Notes: generated by a model from the sequence alone, not told the origin. Counted from the stretch's first letter, positions 45,844 to 53,980 are shown. The stretch is DNA of 58,941 nt from DASPGX01 sp035620375 (GCA_035620375.1 DASPGX010000015.1:1-58941); one strand, 5' to 3'. Numbers and translations are program-made.

Positions 45844-47193
45844 TCAGAGGTTCTGTTCAATCTGCGCGGCCTTCTGCAGTACGGTCCGGGAGTAGGTCGT
45901 GCAGATATGCGACGGATTGCCGATGCCGCAGGTCGTGCTCCCACCCACGTAGGCCCGGGCGGCACCCTCCTCCCCCGCCCGCGTCGTCGCGCCGCCCCGC
46001 GCAAGCTTCACCGCGGCGGCGGTGAACGCGTCGTGGAAATTCCACGGGTTCGGCGGATTGTGCCCCGTAATGCGGATGACGTCATTCTCGTACGAAAGCC
46101 AGGTTGACGGGATGAACTGCGCGGGTCCCATGGCGCCGCCGCACCCGTATGTCGGCTCACGGGAGACCTTCACCGTGTTCGGGTCCAGCCCCAGCTTGCC
46201 CGTGATGGCGAGAAACGCGTTCTTCTCCGTTTCCATGCGCTTCAGATAATAATCCTTACGGTGGGGATAGTAGATGGTCGCCAGACGGTAATAGCACTGC
46301 ACCATGTCGTCCTGCCAGTTGCCCGTACCGACGTTCTGTCCAAGCCGCGACTCCACTTCCAGTAGTGCCAGGAGGAACGCCGGCCGGATGCCCGCGCCGA
46401 TGGCCGCGAGCTCGGCGTATTTGACCGCGTCTTCGGCGGAGATGCCCGAGCGCAACAGGTACTCAATCTGCTCGCGAAGCCGGTTGATGTCGCGTTGTGC
46501 CGTCTGCACAAGCTGCTGATAGCGCGCCTCCTGTCCCTGGGTTTCGTTCAGAATCCGCGACACCCTGCCCCGGTCGGTCGCCAGCGAACGCTGCTCCAGT
46601 TCCTGCAGGCCCCGCATATGCTCAAGGTCCTGCTGCTTCACCTGCAGGGTCTCCCGGTGCTCGCCCAGTTCCAGCTGCAGCCCGCGGATGGTCCCGATGG
46701 TCGCCTGCAGCTGCTCCTGCGTCCGCTCCAGGTTATTGAGATGGTCGAACAGGTCCGAAATCTGCCGGCTTTGCAGGACGATGGCGGCGAGGCTCAATTC
46801 GTCGTATTCCTGGTACTCGCGCAAATAGCGGCTCAACGCATCACGGTGCACGCCGACTTGCCGCTCCGCTTCCGTAATCTGGGCCTCGGTGTCCGTGATT
46901 TCCAGGTCGGTGCGTTCGATGCTGGCCTCCAAGGTGCGGATCTGGACCGTGACGGAATTGATTCTCGCGTTCAGCTTCGCAATCTCGTTCTTTAGCGTCT
47001 GTGACTCGTGCCCGAGCGCGTCGGCCTGCCGCTGGTATTCGTCCCGCTGGCGTTCAAGCTCCTCAATAAGGCGGTTTTTGTCCGCAATGTCGTCCGCAAT
47101 GGACGCATGCGCCGTGCCGGGCGCGCCCAACGCAAAAACCACGGCAACCGCCATGGCATATGCGGCAACAGTCCCGCGGATACGCGTGCTCAC
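45844..47193 (-). CDS. Secreted coiled-coil lytic transglycosylase
   Basis: 449 residues. A signal peptide (ending GTAHAS) is followed by about 220 residues of coiled coil of the EnvC/CwlO type (ADKNRLIEELERQRDEYQRQ...) and then a lytic-transglycosylase domain. In this, ALLEVESRLGQNVGTG carries the catalytic Glu in E-S-x-x-G and GCGGAMGPAQFIPSTW the second block. It ends YVGGSTTCGIG...YSRTVLQKAAQIEQNL. It is probably a wall hydrolase controlled by its coiled coil. The start is GTG in a GTGA overlap with the upstream cupredoxin gene, so the two are an operon. Confidence 0.85.
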   Translation of the reverse strand: MSTRIRGTVAAYAMAVAVVFALGAPGTAHASIADDIADKNRLIEELERQRDEYQRQADALGHESQTLKNEIAKLNARINSVTVQIRTLEASIERTDLEITDTEAQITEAERQVGVHRDALSRYLREYQEYDELSLAAIVLQSRQISDLFDHLNNLERTQEQLQATIGTIRGLQLELGEHRETLQVKQQDLEHMRGLQELEQRSLATDRGRVSRILNETQGQEARYQQLVQTAQRDINRLREQIEYLLRSGISAEDAVKYAELAAIGAGIRPAFLLALLEVESRLGQNVGTGNWQDDMVQCYYRLATIYYPHRKDYYLKRMETEKNAFLAITGKLGLDPNTVKVSREPTYGCGGAMGPAQFIPSTWLSYENDVIRITGHNPPNPWNFHDAFTAAAVKLARGGATTRAGEEGAARAYVGGSTTCGIGNPSHICTTYSRTVLQKAAQIEQNL

Positions 47194-47627
47194 CGGATAT
47201 GGATGACGCCCCGGAACCGTTCATCGCCGGGACTCAGATGATCATGATACGTGCAGGTTCGCACTTCGGTGAATGGTATCACATACTCCTGTCCCGGCGG
47301 GATACCCCCGGAATCGAATCCCGGGCAGAGCGTATGGACCGGGTGCGGGTCCGAGGCCGGCCAACGGCGCGAATCGGTTTCGTTCACGAATACGACCGTG
47401 TCGCCGGATGAAACGGACAGCTCGCCGGGCGACATGCCGTTTGCCGTAATACGCACCGTGAACCGCGCGGGCTCCTGCGCCGGCTCCGGAGCGGGCGTTC
47501 CGGTCGTGCCGGCTCCATCCGCCGCCGTAGGCTCCGGTACCGCGTCATTTTGCCCCGGAGTGCGTGAAAACAGGAGAAATGCTCCGATAGACACCGCAAC
47601 GAGTATGAATATTGCGGCAATCTTCAT
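47190..47627 (-). CDS. Membrane-anchored cupredoxin-like protein
   Basis: 145 residues. One N-terminal helix (IAAIFILVAVSIGAFLLF), a Pro/Ala/Glu-rich linker, then a cupredoxin fold outside the membrane: VSSGDTVVFVNETDSRRWPA, SDPHPVHTLCPGFDSG and RTCTYHDHL. The His, the Cys and the second His would be the copper ligands; no Met ligand is evident. It is the first gene of an operon with the coiled-coil transglycosylase. TATACT lies six bases before the ATG, where GGAGG also lies, so the leader is very short. Confidence 0.82.
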   Translation of the reverse strand: MKIAAIFILVAVSIGAFLLFSRTPGQNDAVPEPTAADGAGTTGTPAPEPAQEPARFTVRITANGMSPGELSVSSGDTVVFVNETDSRRWPASDPHPVHTLCPGFDSGGIPPGQEYVIPFTEVRTCTYHDHLSPGDERFRGVIHIR

Positions 47628-47633
47628 GCCTCC

Positions 47634-47703
47634 AGTATACCAACCCGCGGACGCCCCGGAAACCGCCCGTGGATATGTGGCCGAATAATGCACATGGTAT
47701 ACT
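47634..47703. promoter_or_regulatory. Divergent -10 boxes between cupredoxin and pilin genes
   Basis: TATACT on the minus strand (47634-47639), six bases before the cupredoxin ATG, and TATACT on the plus strand (47698-47703), eight bases before the VirB2-like ATG. The -35 boxes are poor. Confidence 0.5.
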
Positions 47704-47711
47704 GGTGTTGC

Positions 47712-48101
47712 ATGAGAATCCCGGTGCTTATTCTTGTATTCTTGGTCGTTTTCCTTGCCGCACCGGCGGCGCATGGGCAGTTGCGTAACCCTGCGCAGGC
47801 ACCGACTGCCGGTGAACTGATCGGGGGAGGCCAGCCGGTCACGCTTGAGGCGCTCATCAGCAGTTTGTATTCCGCTTCCGTCAGGGTCGTCGGGCTGTGC
47901 GCCTTTCTGATGCTGCTGTACGCCGGCGTCCGGCGTCTCATGGGCGACGCACAGGGCTCAAATCAAATCATCATTGATACGCTCATCGGTACGGTCCTGC
48001 TGCTCTCGTCCGTCCTCATCCTGAACTCCATCAATCCCGACACGACGACTCAGCAAGAGCCGGTATTTCCTCTTCCGCAGGAGGGCGGTCAGAGTCAGTA
48101 A
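47712..48101 (+). CDS. VirB2/TrbC-like pilin or pilin-like membrane protein
   Basis: 129 residues. A signal peptide (ILVFLVVFLAAPAAHG), a 30-residue linker, then two helices (VVGLCAFLMLLYAGVRRLMG and IIIDTLIGTVLLLSSVLIL) separated by a short polar loop, as in VirB2-family pilins of type IV secretion. CPR genomes often encode such proteins outside secretion clusters. No VirB4, VirB6 or coupling protein lies in the window. The ATG giving MRIPVLILVF follows TATACT by eight bases. A small gene follows six bases after the stop. Confidence 0.65.
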   Translation: MRIPVLILVFLVVFLAAPAAHGQLRNPAQAPTAGELIGGGQPVTLEALISSLYSASVRVVGLCAFLMLLYAGVRRLMGDAQGSNQIIIDTLIGTVLLLSSVLILNSINPDTTTQQEPVFPLPQEGGQSQ

Positions 48102-48107
48102 CCCATC

Positions 48108-48347
48108 ATGGCATACGCACTCATTCTCCTTGCGCTTCTTGCGCTTCTGTTCGGCTCCTCGCTTTCCGGGGCGAGTATTCCCGATATGGACACGGCCGGC
48201 ATGAGCCGTCCGTTCATCAACGCATACGAGGCAGTCCGTGACCGCGCACGTGCGGCCATACGCAACGCCGTGCGCGAGAAACTGCACGACGCCGTGGATG
48301 AGGCCTTCACCGAAGAGGCAACTCCCACCCCCTCTTCCTCTGACTGA
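48108..48347 (+). CDS. Small single-helix protein, unknown
   Basis: 79 residues: an N-terminal helix or signal (YALILLALLALLFGSSLSGA) followed by an amphipathic, charged helical stretch (NAYEAVRDRARAAIRNAVRE) and a Thr/Ser/Pro tail. It begins six bases after the pilin-like gene and is probably cotranscribed. No family is recognised. It may assist or associate with the pilin-like protein, judged from position only. Confidence 0.6.
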   Translation: MAYALILLALLALLFGSSLSGASIPDMDTAGMSRPFINAYEAVRDRARAAIRNAVREKLHDAVDEAFTEEATPTPSSSD

Positions 48348-48363
48348 CACCTCGCCACCGCGT

Positions 48364-48388
48364 TAACGGCTCACCCAATGAGCCGTTG
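48364..48388. terminator. Recurrent AACGGCTCA hairpin, copy d
   Basis: TAACGGCTCA and TGAGCCGTTG around a 5-base loop, then ATTTT; 16 bases past the small gene. Confidence 0.75.
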
Positions 48389-48410
48389 ATTTTAGGCAAC
48401 TACAACCACG

Positions 48411-48529
48411 GATTGCGTGATTTCGTCCGAGACCGAGGCGCAGAGCGAGCACCGGAGTGAGCCGTACTCATGCTACGGCGAACGAGGAGCGGAGCGGTAA
48501 CGACGGGTATCGGGCGAAATCACCAATCC
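48411..48529 (+). repeat. Dispersed structured repeat, copy 5, with a third outer stem
   Basis: The core (CGAGCACCGGAGTGAG, CCGTACTCATGCTACGG, CGAGGAGCGGAGCGG) is that of the family. The outer arms, GTGATTTCGTCCGA (48417-48430) and TCGGGCGAAATCAC (48510-48523), pair with each other but differ from those of copies 3 and 4. Confidence 0.75.
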
Positions 48530-48539
48530 CGAGCGGTCC

Positions 48540-48580
48540 AGGCGAAGGTTCACGCCGAGGAACTTCGGCGGGAATCGCCT
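48540..48580 (+). repeat. 41-base hairpin element, copy A
   Basis: AGGCGAAGGTTCACG, CCG, AGGAACTT, CGG, then CGGGAATCGCCT. The same element with TGG/CCA in place of CCG/CGG lies at 54594-54634 in the opposite orientation: both sides of the stem have changed together. Confidence 0.75.
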
Positions 48581-48581
48581 C

Positions 48582-48618
48582 CGAAAGCCCGCCCAACAGA
48601 GGGCGGGCGGAGCTTTCG
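48582..48618 (-). terminator. Terminator of the DsbA-like gene
   Basis: CGAAAGC/GCTTTCG outside and GCCCGCCC/GGGCGGGC inside, 16 bases past the stop. Confidence 0.65.
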
Positions 48619-48633
48619 TGGAGCGGTGCGCGC

Positions 48634-49365
48634 CTATAACTCAGCATCGATCGCTTGCTGGAATGCCGAGAACGGCTGCGCCCCCACCAGCAACTTCCCG
48701 TTCACGAAGAATGACGGCGTTCCGCTGACGCCCGCCGCCTGGCCGGCCTCAAAGTCCGCGTCGACCTCGTCACCGTACTTCTCGGAATCAAGGCATTGGT
48801 TGAACTGTCCCGTGTTCAGGCCGATTTCCGCCGCCCAGCGCTTGAGCTCGGCATTGCCGTACGTAACGGTACCGTTCCCCTGCTTGGCCTGTTCCAGGAA
48901 CATTTTGTCGTGGTACTCCCAGAAGCGGCCCTGCTCGTTCGCGCACTCGGCGGCAAGGGCCGACGGACGTGCGGCGTCGTGGAACTGCAGCGGGAAGTCG
49001 CGGTACACAAGCTTCGCCTTGCCCGTATCGATGTATTCGGACTTGATAAGGGAATACGTGTCGTTGAAGAAGCTCCGGCAGAACGGACATTGGAAGTCGC
49101 TGAATTCCACGATGGTCACCGGAGCGTCGGGATTGCCGATGACCGGGTCGTTGTCGGTGAGGTCGCCGTCGAACACCACCTGCTCCTCCTGCGGGAGGTC
49201 GCCCAGCGCCGCGGTGCCGGTCCCGGGGCCGCCGACGGAGCCGCCCGTGTACAGAATCGAGCCCGCCACCATCAGGCCGGCGGCGATGATTGAAACCGGT
49301 ACCGAGAACGACATGTCGTTCCAGAGAGACTTCCCTACGCTTCCGGCGGATGAATTCAGTTCCAT
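48634..49365 (-). CDS. Membrane-anchored DsbA-like thiol oxidoreductase
   Basis: 243 residues. One N-terminal helix (VSIIAAGLMVAGSILYTG), a linker, then a thioredoxin fold with a DsbA-type insertion. The active site is SDFQCPFCRSFF, and the cis-Pro loop is GVSGTPSFFVNGKLLVG. It probably makes or reshuffles disulfides in exported proteins such as the Cys-rich ones at 26.8 and 28.1 kb. No DsbB- or VKOR-like partner is in the window. The gene converges with the pilin-like pair and is followed by repeats and a hairpin. Confidence 0.9.
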   Translation of the reverse strand: MELNSSAGSVGKSLWNDMSFSVPVSIIAAGLMVAGSILYTGGSVGGPGTGTAALGDLPQEEQVVFDGDLTDNDPVIGNPDAPVTIVEFSDFQCPFCRSFFNDTYSLIKSEYIDTGKAKLVYRDFPLQFHDAARPSALAAECANEQGRFWEYHDKMFLEQAKQGNGTVTYGNAELKRWAAEIGLNTGQFNQCLDSEKYGDEVDADFEAGQAAGVSGTPSFFVNGKLLVGAQPFSAFQQAIDAEL

Positions 49366-49423
49366 GGATGATTCGGATTACGCTACCGGCCCATTATAAC
49401 GGTGCGGGCGGACAGCGCAACCG

Positions 49424-51205
49424 TCACTTTGTCTTTTTGCCCGTCGTGCGTTTCTTCGTTCCGGCAATCTTCTTCAGGGCCGTGCGGTAGCGGGATAGTT
49501 TCGTCACCAGATGGCGTTCTTCGGGATACAACGGCCGGCTCCTGCTCAACCGTGCGACCGCGGCCAATTCCTCCTCAATATCGCTGATGATGGCCTCCAG
49601 GCGGGAAGAATCGCGCTCGTCGGACTTCGCGGCCACGAATATGTGCCGCCGGTGATGCTTCAGGAGCCACCAGAGGAGCCAGAATAGCCCCGCAATAGCC
49701 AGGAGGAGGAGAATGCGCGCCAACAGCGGCAGAGCGGCGAACCAGTGCGGCAGGGACTTAATCTGGCGCGCGAGCCATGAGCCGACGCGGACCGTCACGG
49801 TTTCGCTCGGATACGACACCGCGCCGCGCACGTCCTCGCTCACCGCCCCGAGACGGTACTTGCCCGTGGCGAGTCCGGGCACCACGGCCTGCCAGTTCCC
49901 GTGCTCATCGGCGTAGGCAGTCACCCGGGCGACGACGTCGTCATCCAGGTCGGCAGCGGGAATGATGCCTGCGCGGTACGCGTACAGGGTCACGGTGCTC
50001 TCGGGCTCGGCCGTTCCCGTGACGCGGAACGATTCTCCGGGCGACACCTGCACCGGATACGTCTCGATGACCGGCACGGTGATGGATTTGACCGTCACCA
50101 GGAGCGTCGCGCGGGCAGTCAGCCCCGCGGCGTCAATTGCTTCCACGACAACCTCGTGGATGCCCGGCGCCTGGACCGGCATGCGGAACGGGCGTTCGGC
50201 CGGCGACTCGGGGACGTCAAACCAGTCCCCGTCGCCGATGCGCATGCGGTACGACTGCACGCCCGACGTAGCGTCGGTCGTCGTGAACATCAGCTGGGGA
50301 CGCGGATCGGTTTCGTCGCCGCTACCCACGCGGCTGACCGTGAACGGCAGCGGAGGCTCCGTGTCCACGTTGAACGGGAAATGCGCGATGGGACCGAAGG
50401 CGCCGTTGCGCTGGAACTTGATATGGAAATACGTCGCACCGTCGGGCTGGTCGGTGAACGACACCTCGGAAACCAGCCCGTCAAGCTGGTTGCCCGGGTT
50501 GCCGTCGGAGTTCGGTGCGATGAGCCAGCTCACGCCATCCACGCCCGTCGGCAGTATCCAGGTAAACCGCGGGTCGTTGGACGCGTACCAGCGGTTCGGG
50601 TCGGGGTGCGTCGGCGACGTCACATCCGGCAAGAGACTGTCCCTGACGGGCGACGGCGTGGCGGCGGGACTTGCCGCAGGAGTCGGCGCGGCCTCGCCGA
50701 GCACCGTATACGTTCCGCCGTTCATTGAGGTCAGAACGTTCGTCCCCTGGCCGTCGTTGGCAAGCACCGCTCCCGACTGGAAATTGAGCGTCGCGGTTCC
50801 CGGAGTGCGCGCGCGGAGCGTTACGGTCAACAGCGTACCCGACGCCCCCGAATAGCCCGGGTTCAGGATGACGCCGGCAAAACTGATGGTTCCGTCCGTA
50901 TTGGAGTAATCCGGCTCCTGGACGTTAAGGTTGAAAATGGAACCGTTCGTCGTGACCGAAGTGACAAAGACCCGCGAGGGGTCAAAGCGCAGGACGCCCT
51001 CGGCAGCATTCACGGCGGCACCCTGCGTGTTGGTACGCACGGTGACGGTAAACGTATCGTTGGGGCGGAACGTGCCGGTCGCCGGCGAAACGAACAGCGT
51101 CGCGGCGCGTACCGCGGACGGAAGGCAAAACGCGAACGCCGCGGCCGCCATGACCGCATACATCCGGATATTCGGTTTACGCAGAAGTCCCTCCTTGATA
51201 CTCAT
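49424..51205 (-). CDS. Cohesin-domain surface protein with cytoplasmic tail
   Basis: 593 residues. A signal peptide ends near SAVRA (residue 34). A cohesin domain follows (about 35-168): LFVSPATGTFRPNDTFTVTV, GVLRFDPSRVFV, TISFAGVILNPGYSGASGTL and the closing GGTYTV. After a Pro/Ala linker come Ig-like beta domains with LPDVTSPTHPDPNRWYA and a bacterial Ig repeat near 370-460. One helix (LLARILLLLAIAGLFWLLWW) crosses the membrane, and a basic, coiled C-terminal tail of about 90 residues lies inside. AAGGAGGGA lies within the first codons, so a start a few codons downstream is possible. It is the last gene of the cohesin-dockerin operon. Confidence 0.78.
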   Translation of the reverse strand: MSIKEGLLRKPNIRMYAVMAAAAFAFCLPSAVRAATLFVSPATGTFRPNDTFTVTVRTNTQGAAVNAAEGVLRFDPSRVFVTSVTTNGSIFNLNVQEPDYSNTDGTISFAGVILNPGYSGASGTLLTVTLRARTPGTATLNFQSGAVLANDGQGTNVLTSMNGGTYTVLGEAAPTPAASPAATPSPVRDSLLPDVTSPTHPDPNRWYASNDPRFTWILPTGVDGVSWLIAPNSDGNPGNQLDGLVSEVSFTDQPDGATYFHIKFQRNGAFGPIAHFPFNVDTEPPLPFTVSRVGSGDETDPRPQLMFTTTDATSGVQSYRMRIGDGDWFDVPESPAERPFRMPVQAPGIHEVVVEAIDAAGLTARATLLVTVKSITVPVIETYPVQVSPGESFRVTGTAEPESTVTLYAYRAGIIPAADLDDDVVARVTAYADEHGNWQAVVPGLATGKYRLGAVSEDVRGAVSYPSETVTVRVGSWLARQIKSLPHWFAALPLLARILLLLAIAGLFWLLWWLLKHHRRHIFVAAKSDERDSSRLEAIISDIEEELAAVARLSRSRPLYPEERHLVTKLSRYRTALKKIAGTKKRTTGKKTK

Positions 51206-51211
51206 CCGGGT

Positions 51212-52078
51212 TCACCGGCGCCAACGTGCCGATGACCTGATAATCAGCGCGGCGAATGCGGCAGCGACGCCGTATACGATAACCAGCATCGCGGGTACGT
51301 GCCTTGCCGTGCGGACATTGCCCGCATGGTCGGCCGCGCGTACGTCAATTATACTCCAGCGCCATGCTGCGGACAACTCATACGGACTGACCGCGGGAGC
51401 GTAGCCGCCGAACAACCCGAGAAACCGCTCGCGGACTTCATATCGCGCCACGCCGCTCTGCAGGTCCCGCGCGTTGAACACCGCCAGGGCGGCCGGCTCC
51501 GTGACGATGTTCACGGTGAACGGCTCGGGTGCAATACGGTCTTCGGGAGGATCCGGAATGCCGAGGTCGCCTTCGCCGAGCACCGCGGTAACCGGCACGG
51601 TTATCACCTCATCGTCCGCTGGTTCTGCGGTGTGCAGGAGGACCCGCACGTCATTGAACGAAAGCCGCGCGGAACCCGTGCGTTCGGCCGCGTACGCTAC
51701 CCTGAACAGCACGATGCGGTCGGTCAGGCGCGGCTCAATGCCGCCCGGGAATATGCCGGCGAACGGGATGCGGCCGCGCTCCGCGAGAGCCGGAGTCTCG
51801 ATCCAAAGGGGTACGCCGGACGGACTCGGGTCAATGCGGTGCAGCTCCAATATGTCGTCATCGAATTCCAGGACGCCCTGCACGGCGTTCACGGGCCGCG
51901 CAAGCTTTAGCACGACGTTCACCGTGAATCCTGCGCCCTCGTGGGTAAGGTCCGGCTCAAAATGGAGTTCCGCCGCCGAAGCGCCTGAAATATCAAAGAG
52001 CAAATAGCAAATCGCGAGCAGGAGCGCCGCCCGCAACCTCCGTACCGTCACCGTTTGATATTTGATAATTCCGGCCAT
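51212..52078 (-). CDS. Short cohesin-domain membrane protein
   Basis: 288 residues. A signal peptide (AALLLAICYLLFDISGASA) leads to a cohesin-like domain (about 37-165): LHFEPDLTHEGAGFTVNVVL, AVQGVLEFDDDILELHRI, IPFAGIFPGGIEPRLTDRI and ARLSFNDVRVLL. A beta domain with Pro-rich joins follows, then a C-terminal helix (MLVIVYGVAAAFAALII) and a short basic end, so the cohesin would face outward. It starts seven bases after the dockerin gene and ends six bases before the larger cohesin gene. Part of the signal peptide is encoded by repeat-like AT-rich DNA. Confidence 0.72.
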   Translation of the reverse strand: MAGIIKYQTVTVRRLRAALLLAICYLLFDISGASAAELHFEPDLTHEGAGFTVNVVLKLARPVNAVQGVLEFDDDILELHRIDPSPSGVPLWIETPALAERGRIPFAGIFPGGIEPRLTDRIVLFRVAYAAERTGSARLSFNDVRVLLHTAEPADDEVITVPVTAVLGEGDLGIPDPPEDRIAPEPFTVNIVTEPAALAVFNARDLQSGVARYEVRERFLGLFGGYAPAVSPYELSAAWRWSIIDVRAADHAGNVRTARHVPAMLVIVYGVAAAFAALIIRSSARWRR

Positions 52079-52085
52079 TTCGGCG

Positions 52086-53432
52086 CTATCCCGTCCAGTG
52101 ATACGCGAGGATGGAAAAGTCATCAAGCCGGACCTGCGCGTCGCAGTTCAGGTCGAACGGCCGGACCTGCGGCAGGGGCGTACGGCGCCACCAGTACGCC
52201 AGGATGGAGAAGTCGATAAGATTCACGCGGGTGTCGTTATTGATGTCGGCGTCGTTGCCGCACGCCGCAGGAGCCTCGGGAGCGGGAACGCCGACGCCGA
52301 ACGGCAGGAGTTGGGAATACTGCGACGTTCCGCTTATGGACGTCAATTCCGTGCGCGCACTGATGTCGTAGGCGCCAACCGGAAACCCGGTCGTCGGAAC
52401 CGAGAACGCATAGGTTCCGATGCCGTTTCCCGTCGCGGTGACCGTATATTCACGGTTACCCGGATTGATGCGGATACGCACCCGGCTGTTCGGCGTCGCG
52501 GCCCCCCGTATGCCGATGGTCCCGCCCGGCTGGACCGAATCGGCAGTCGTGAACTCAATCGTCGGGGCGATGACTACATTGTCCACGTTGCGGACGGTGT
52601 ACCCCGAAAAGGTCAGCGGAATGGAAAGGACGACGGAGCGCCGTCCGTTCTCGTCTTCGGCCCAGAAGCCGTAGGTATACGTTCCGGACGTGATGTTCTG
52701 CTGGGCATAGGTGAACGTCCCGTCGTTGTCCGCGGTTTCAACGTCCTGCAGGACGCCGTCGCGCAGAATCGTCACCCGCGCGTCAGGATAGGCGTATCCC
52801 TCAAGCTCCAGCCGGTTACCGATGAGCGTGCCTCCTCCCCCTCCTCCCCCGCCGCCGCCCGGAGTCGGCGTCGGCGTCGCTCCCGACGTGGGAGTCGCGG
52901 AGAGCGCGTTGGATTCGGCGACCACATTGCCGAATATCTCCTTGGCCTGAACCGTGAAAGTATAGGACGTGCCGTTGGTCAGGCCCGTGACCGAATATGA
53001 CGTGACGTTTCCGACGTCCACGCAGGTTCCCGGGGTCCGGCAAACGTTATAGCCCGAAAGCGTCCAGCCGGCGTCCAGAACCGCGGCTTCCCAAACCAAG
53101 GAAACGGACGCGTTCCCTGCAGTAGCCGACGTCAGGGTCGGCGCGATGACCAACGGGTAATACAGGAAACCGCTCCGGAGACCGAAATTCGTCCCGGAGG
53201 AGGAGCCGATGGCGACGTCGCCGACGGTGCTCAGAAGGCGGAAATTATCGGAGCTTGCCGACGACTTAAATCCGGCGTGCTGGGAATCCAGAATCCGGAA
53301 CTCCGAAGAGGACAGGCTTGCGCCCTGCACGAAGGTCACGGCATGAGAAACCGGGGGAAATAGCAAGTAACAAACCGCGGAAATCAAACCGAGCACGACC
53401 GTCTTCGCCATTCGCCATTCTGACTTCGCCAT
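52086..53432 (-). CDS. Secreted fibronectin III and dockerin protein
   Basis: 448 residues with a signal peptide (ending PPVSHA) and no membrane anchor. Residues 25-80 (SSSEFRILDSQHAGFKSS...FGLRSGFLYYP) are a motif common in CPR surface proteins. A fibronectin type III domain follows (YNVCRTPGTCVDV...SYTFTVQAKE), then a poly-Gly linker, two Ig-like domains and a C-terminal dockerin. The dockerin has two calcium loops, DINNDTRVNLID and DLNCDAQVRLDD, each with Asp1, Asn3, Asp5 and Asp12, and each followed by FSILAYxW. GAGG lies before the ATG, and TATACT nine bases upstream. It is the first gene of the operon with two cohesin proteins. Confidence 0.82.
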   Translation of the reverse strand: MAKSEWRMAKTVVLGLISAVCYLLFPPVSHAVTFVQGASLSSSEFRILDSQHAGFKSSASSDNFRLLSTVGDVAIGSSSGTNFGLRSGFLYYPLVIAPTLTSATAGNASVSLVWEAAVLDAGWTLSGYNVCRTPGTCVDVGNVTSYSVTGLTNGTSYTFTVQAKEIFGNVVAESNALSATPTSGATPTPTPGGGGGGGGGGTLIGNRLELEGYAYPDARVTILRDGVLQDVETADNDGTFTYAQQNITSGTYTYGFWAEDENGRRSVVLSIPLTFSGYTVRNVDNVVIAPTIEFTTADSVQPGGTIGIRGAATPNSRVRIRINPGNREYTVTATGNGIGTYAFSVPTTGFPVGAYDISARTELTSISGTSQYSQLLPFGVGVPAPEAPAACGNDADINNDTRVNLIDFSILAYWWRRTPLPQVRPFDLNCDAQVRLDDFSILAYHWTG

Positions 53433-53454
53433 TATTTCCTCAGTATATACCAAA

Positions 53455-53472
53455 CCGCCCCCTGCGGGGCGG
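53455..53472 (-). terminator. Hairpin between the 131-residue gene and the dockerin gene
   Basis: CCGCCCC/GGGGCGG with a 4-base loop, followed by TTTGG on the minus strand. It separates the upstream gene from the dockerin operon's own promoter. Confidence 0.65.
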
Positions 53473-53489
53473 AGGGTGTGTACGGACGA

Positions 53490-53885
53490 TTACTGCGCAT
53501 CGCCGATATTCAGCGGCGCGACTTCCACAATGCGGTGCTCGGTCGGATTGTACAGGACCGCCTTGCGTGCGTTGTTGTAGATGAGGACTTTGTCCCCGAC
53601 CTTGGCCTTGGCGAAGAACGGCTGGTCCGCGAGCTGGCTGGGGTCGGCAACGGTCGCGATGACCGGCTCCTCGTCGTCGGGAAGCACGATAAGCTTGGAC
53701 ACCTGGGCGACAAGCTCCTGCACCTCCTGCCGTGCGGCGCGGTCGGGGTCGCCCTTGAGCGAACGGGCTTCGTACCAGAAATACCCCGCTACTCCGGCAA
53801 CGACAATGATACCCGCGGCCAGACCGAGCACCAGGCGCTTTCCCCCGGGCAGTGCGATGCCCCCGTTTTGCGGTGTTTCTTCCAT
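53490..53885 (-). CDS. Single-pass membrane protein, unknown (CPR type)
   Basis: 131 residues: a short cytoplasmic start (METPQNGG-like, as METP preceded by E), one helix (LVLGLAAGIIVVAGVAGYFW) and an outer domain with VQELVAQVSKLIVLPDDEEP, TVADPSQLADQPFFAKAKVGD and KVLIYNNARKAVLYNP. Proteins with the PTVATVxDxxxLxxQPFF and GDKVLIYxxxxKAILYxP blocks are widespread in CPR genomes, always of unknown function. The ATG at 53885 was chosen over a GTG three codons earlier. TATGCT lies nine bases upstream. Confidence 0.7.
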   Translation of the reverse strand: MEETPQNGGIALPGGKRLVLGLAAGIIVVAGVAGYFWYEARSLKGDPDRAARQEVQELVAQVSKLIVLPDDEEPVIATVADPSQLADQPFFAKAKVGDKVLIYNNARKAVLYNPTEHRIVEVAPLNIGDAQ

Positions 53886-53969
53886 GATAGGCACAGCATA
53901 TCGGCCGTGCGGACGACTTCAAGCCCTGCCCTGTGTATTACTCCCGTGTACGCACCCCGCATCCTTCTA

Positions 53970-53980
53970 TATAATATACT
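53970..53980 (+). promoter_or_regulatory. -10 region of the pilin gene
   Basis: TATAAT (53970-53975) and TATACT (53975-53980) overlap in phase; the second ends five bases before the ATG, so a leaderless or very short leader is likely. Confidence 0.5.
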
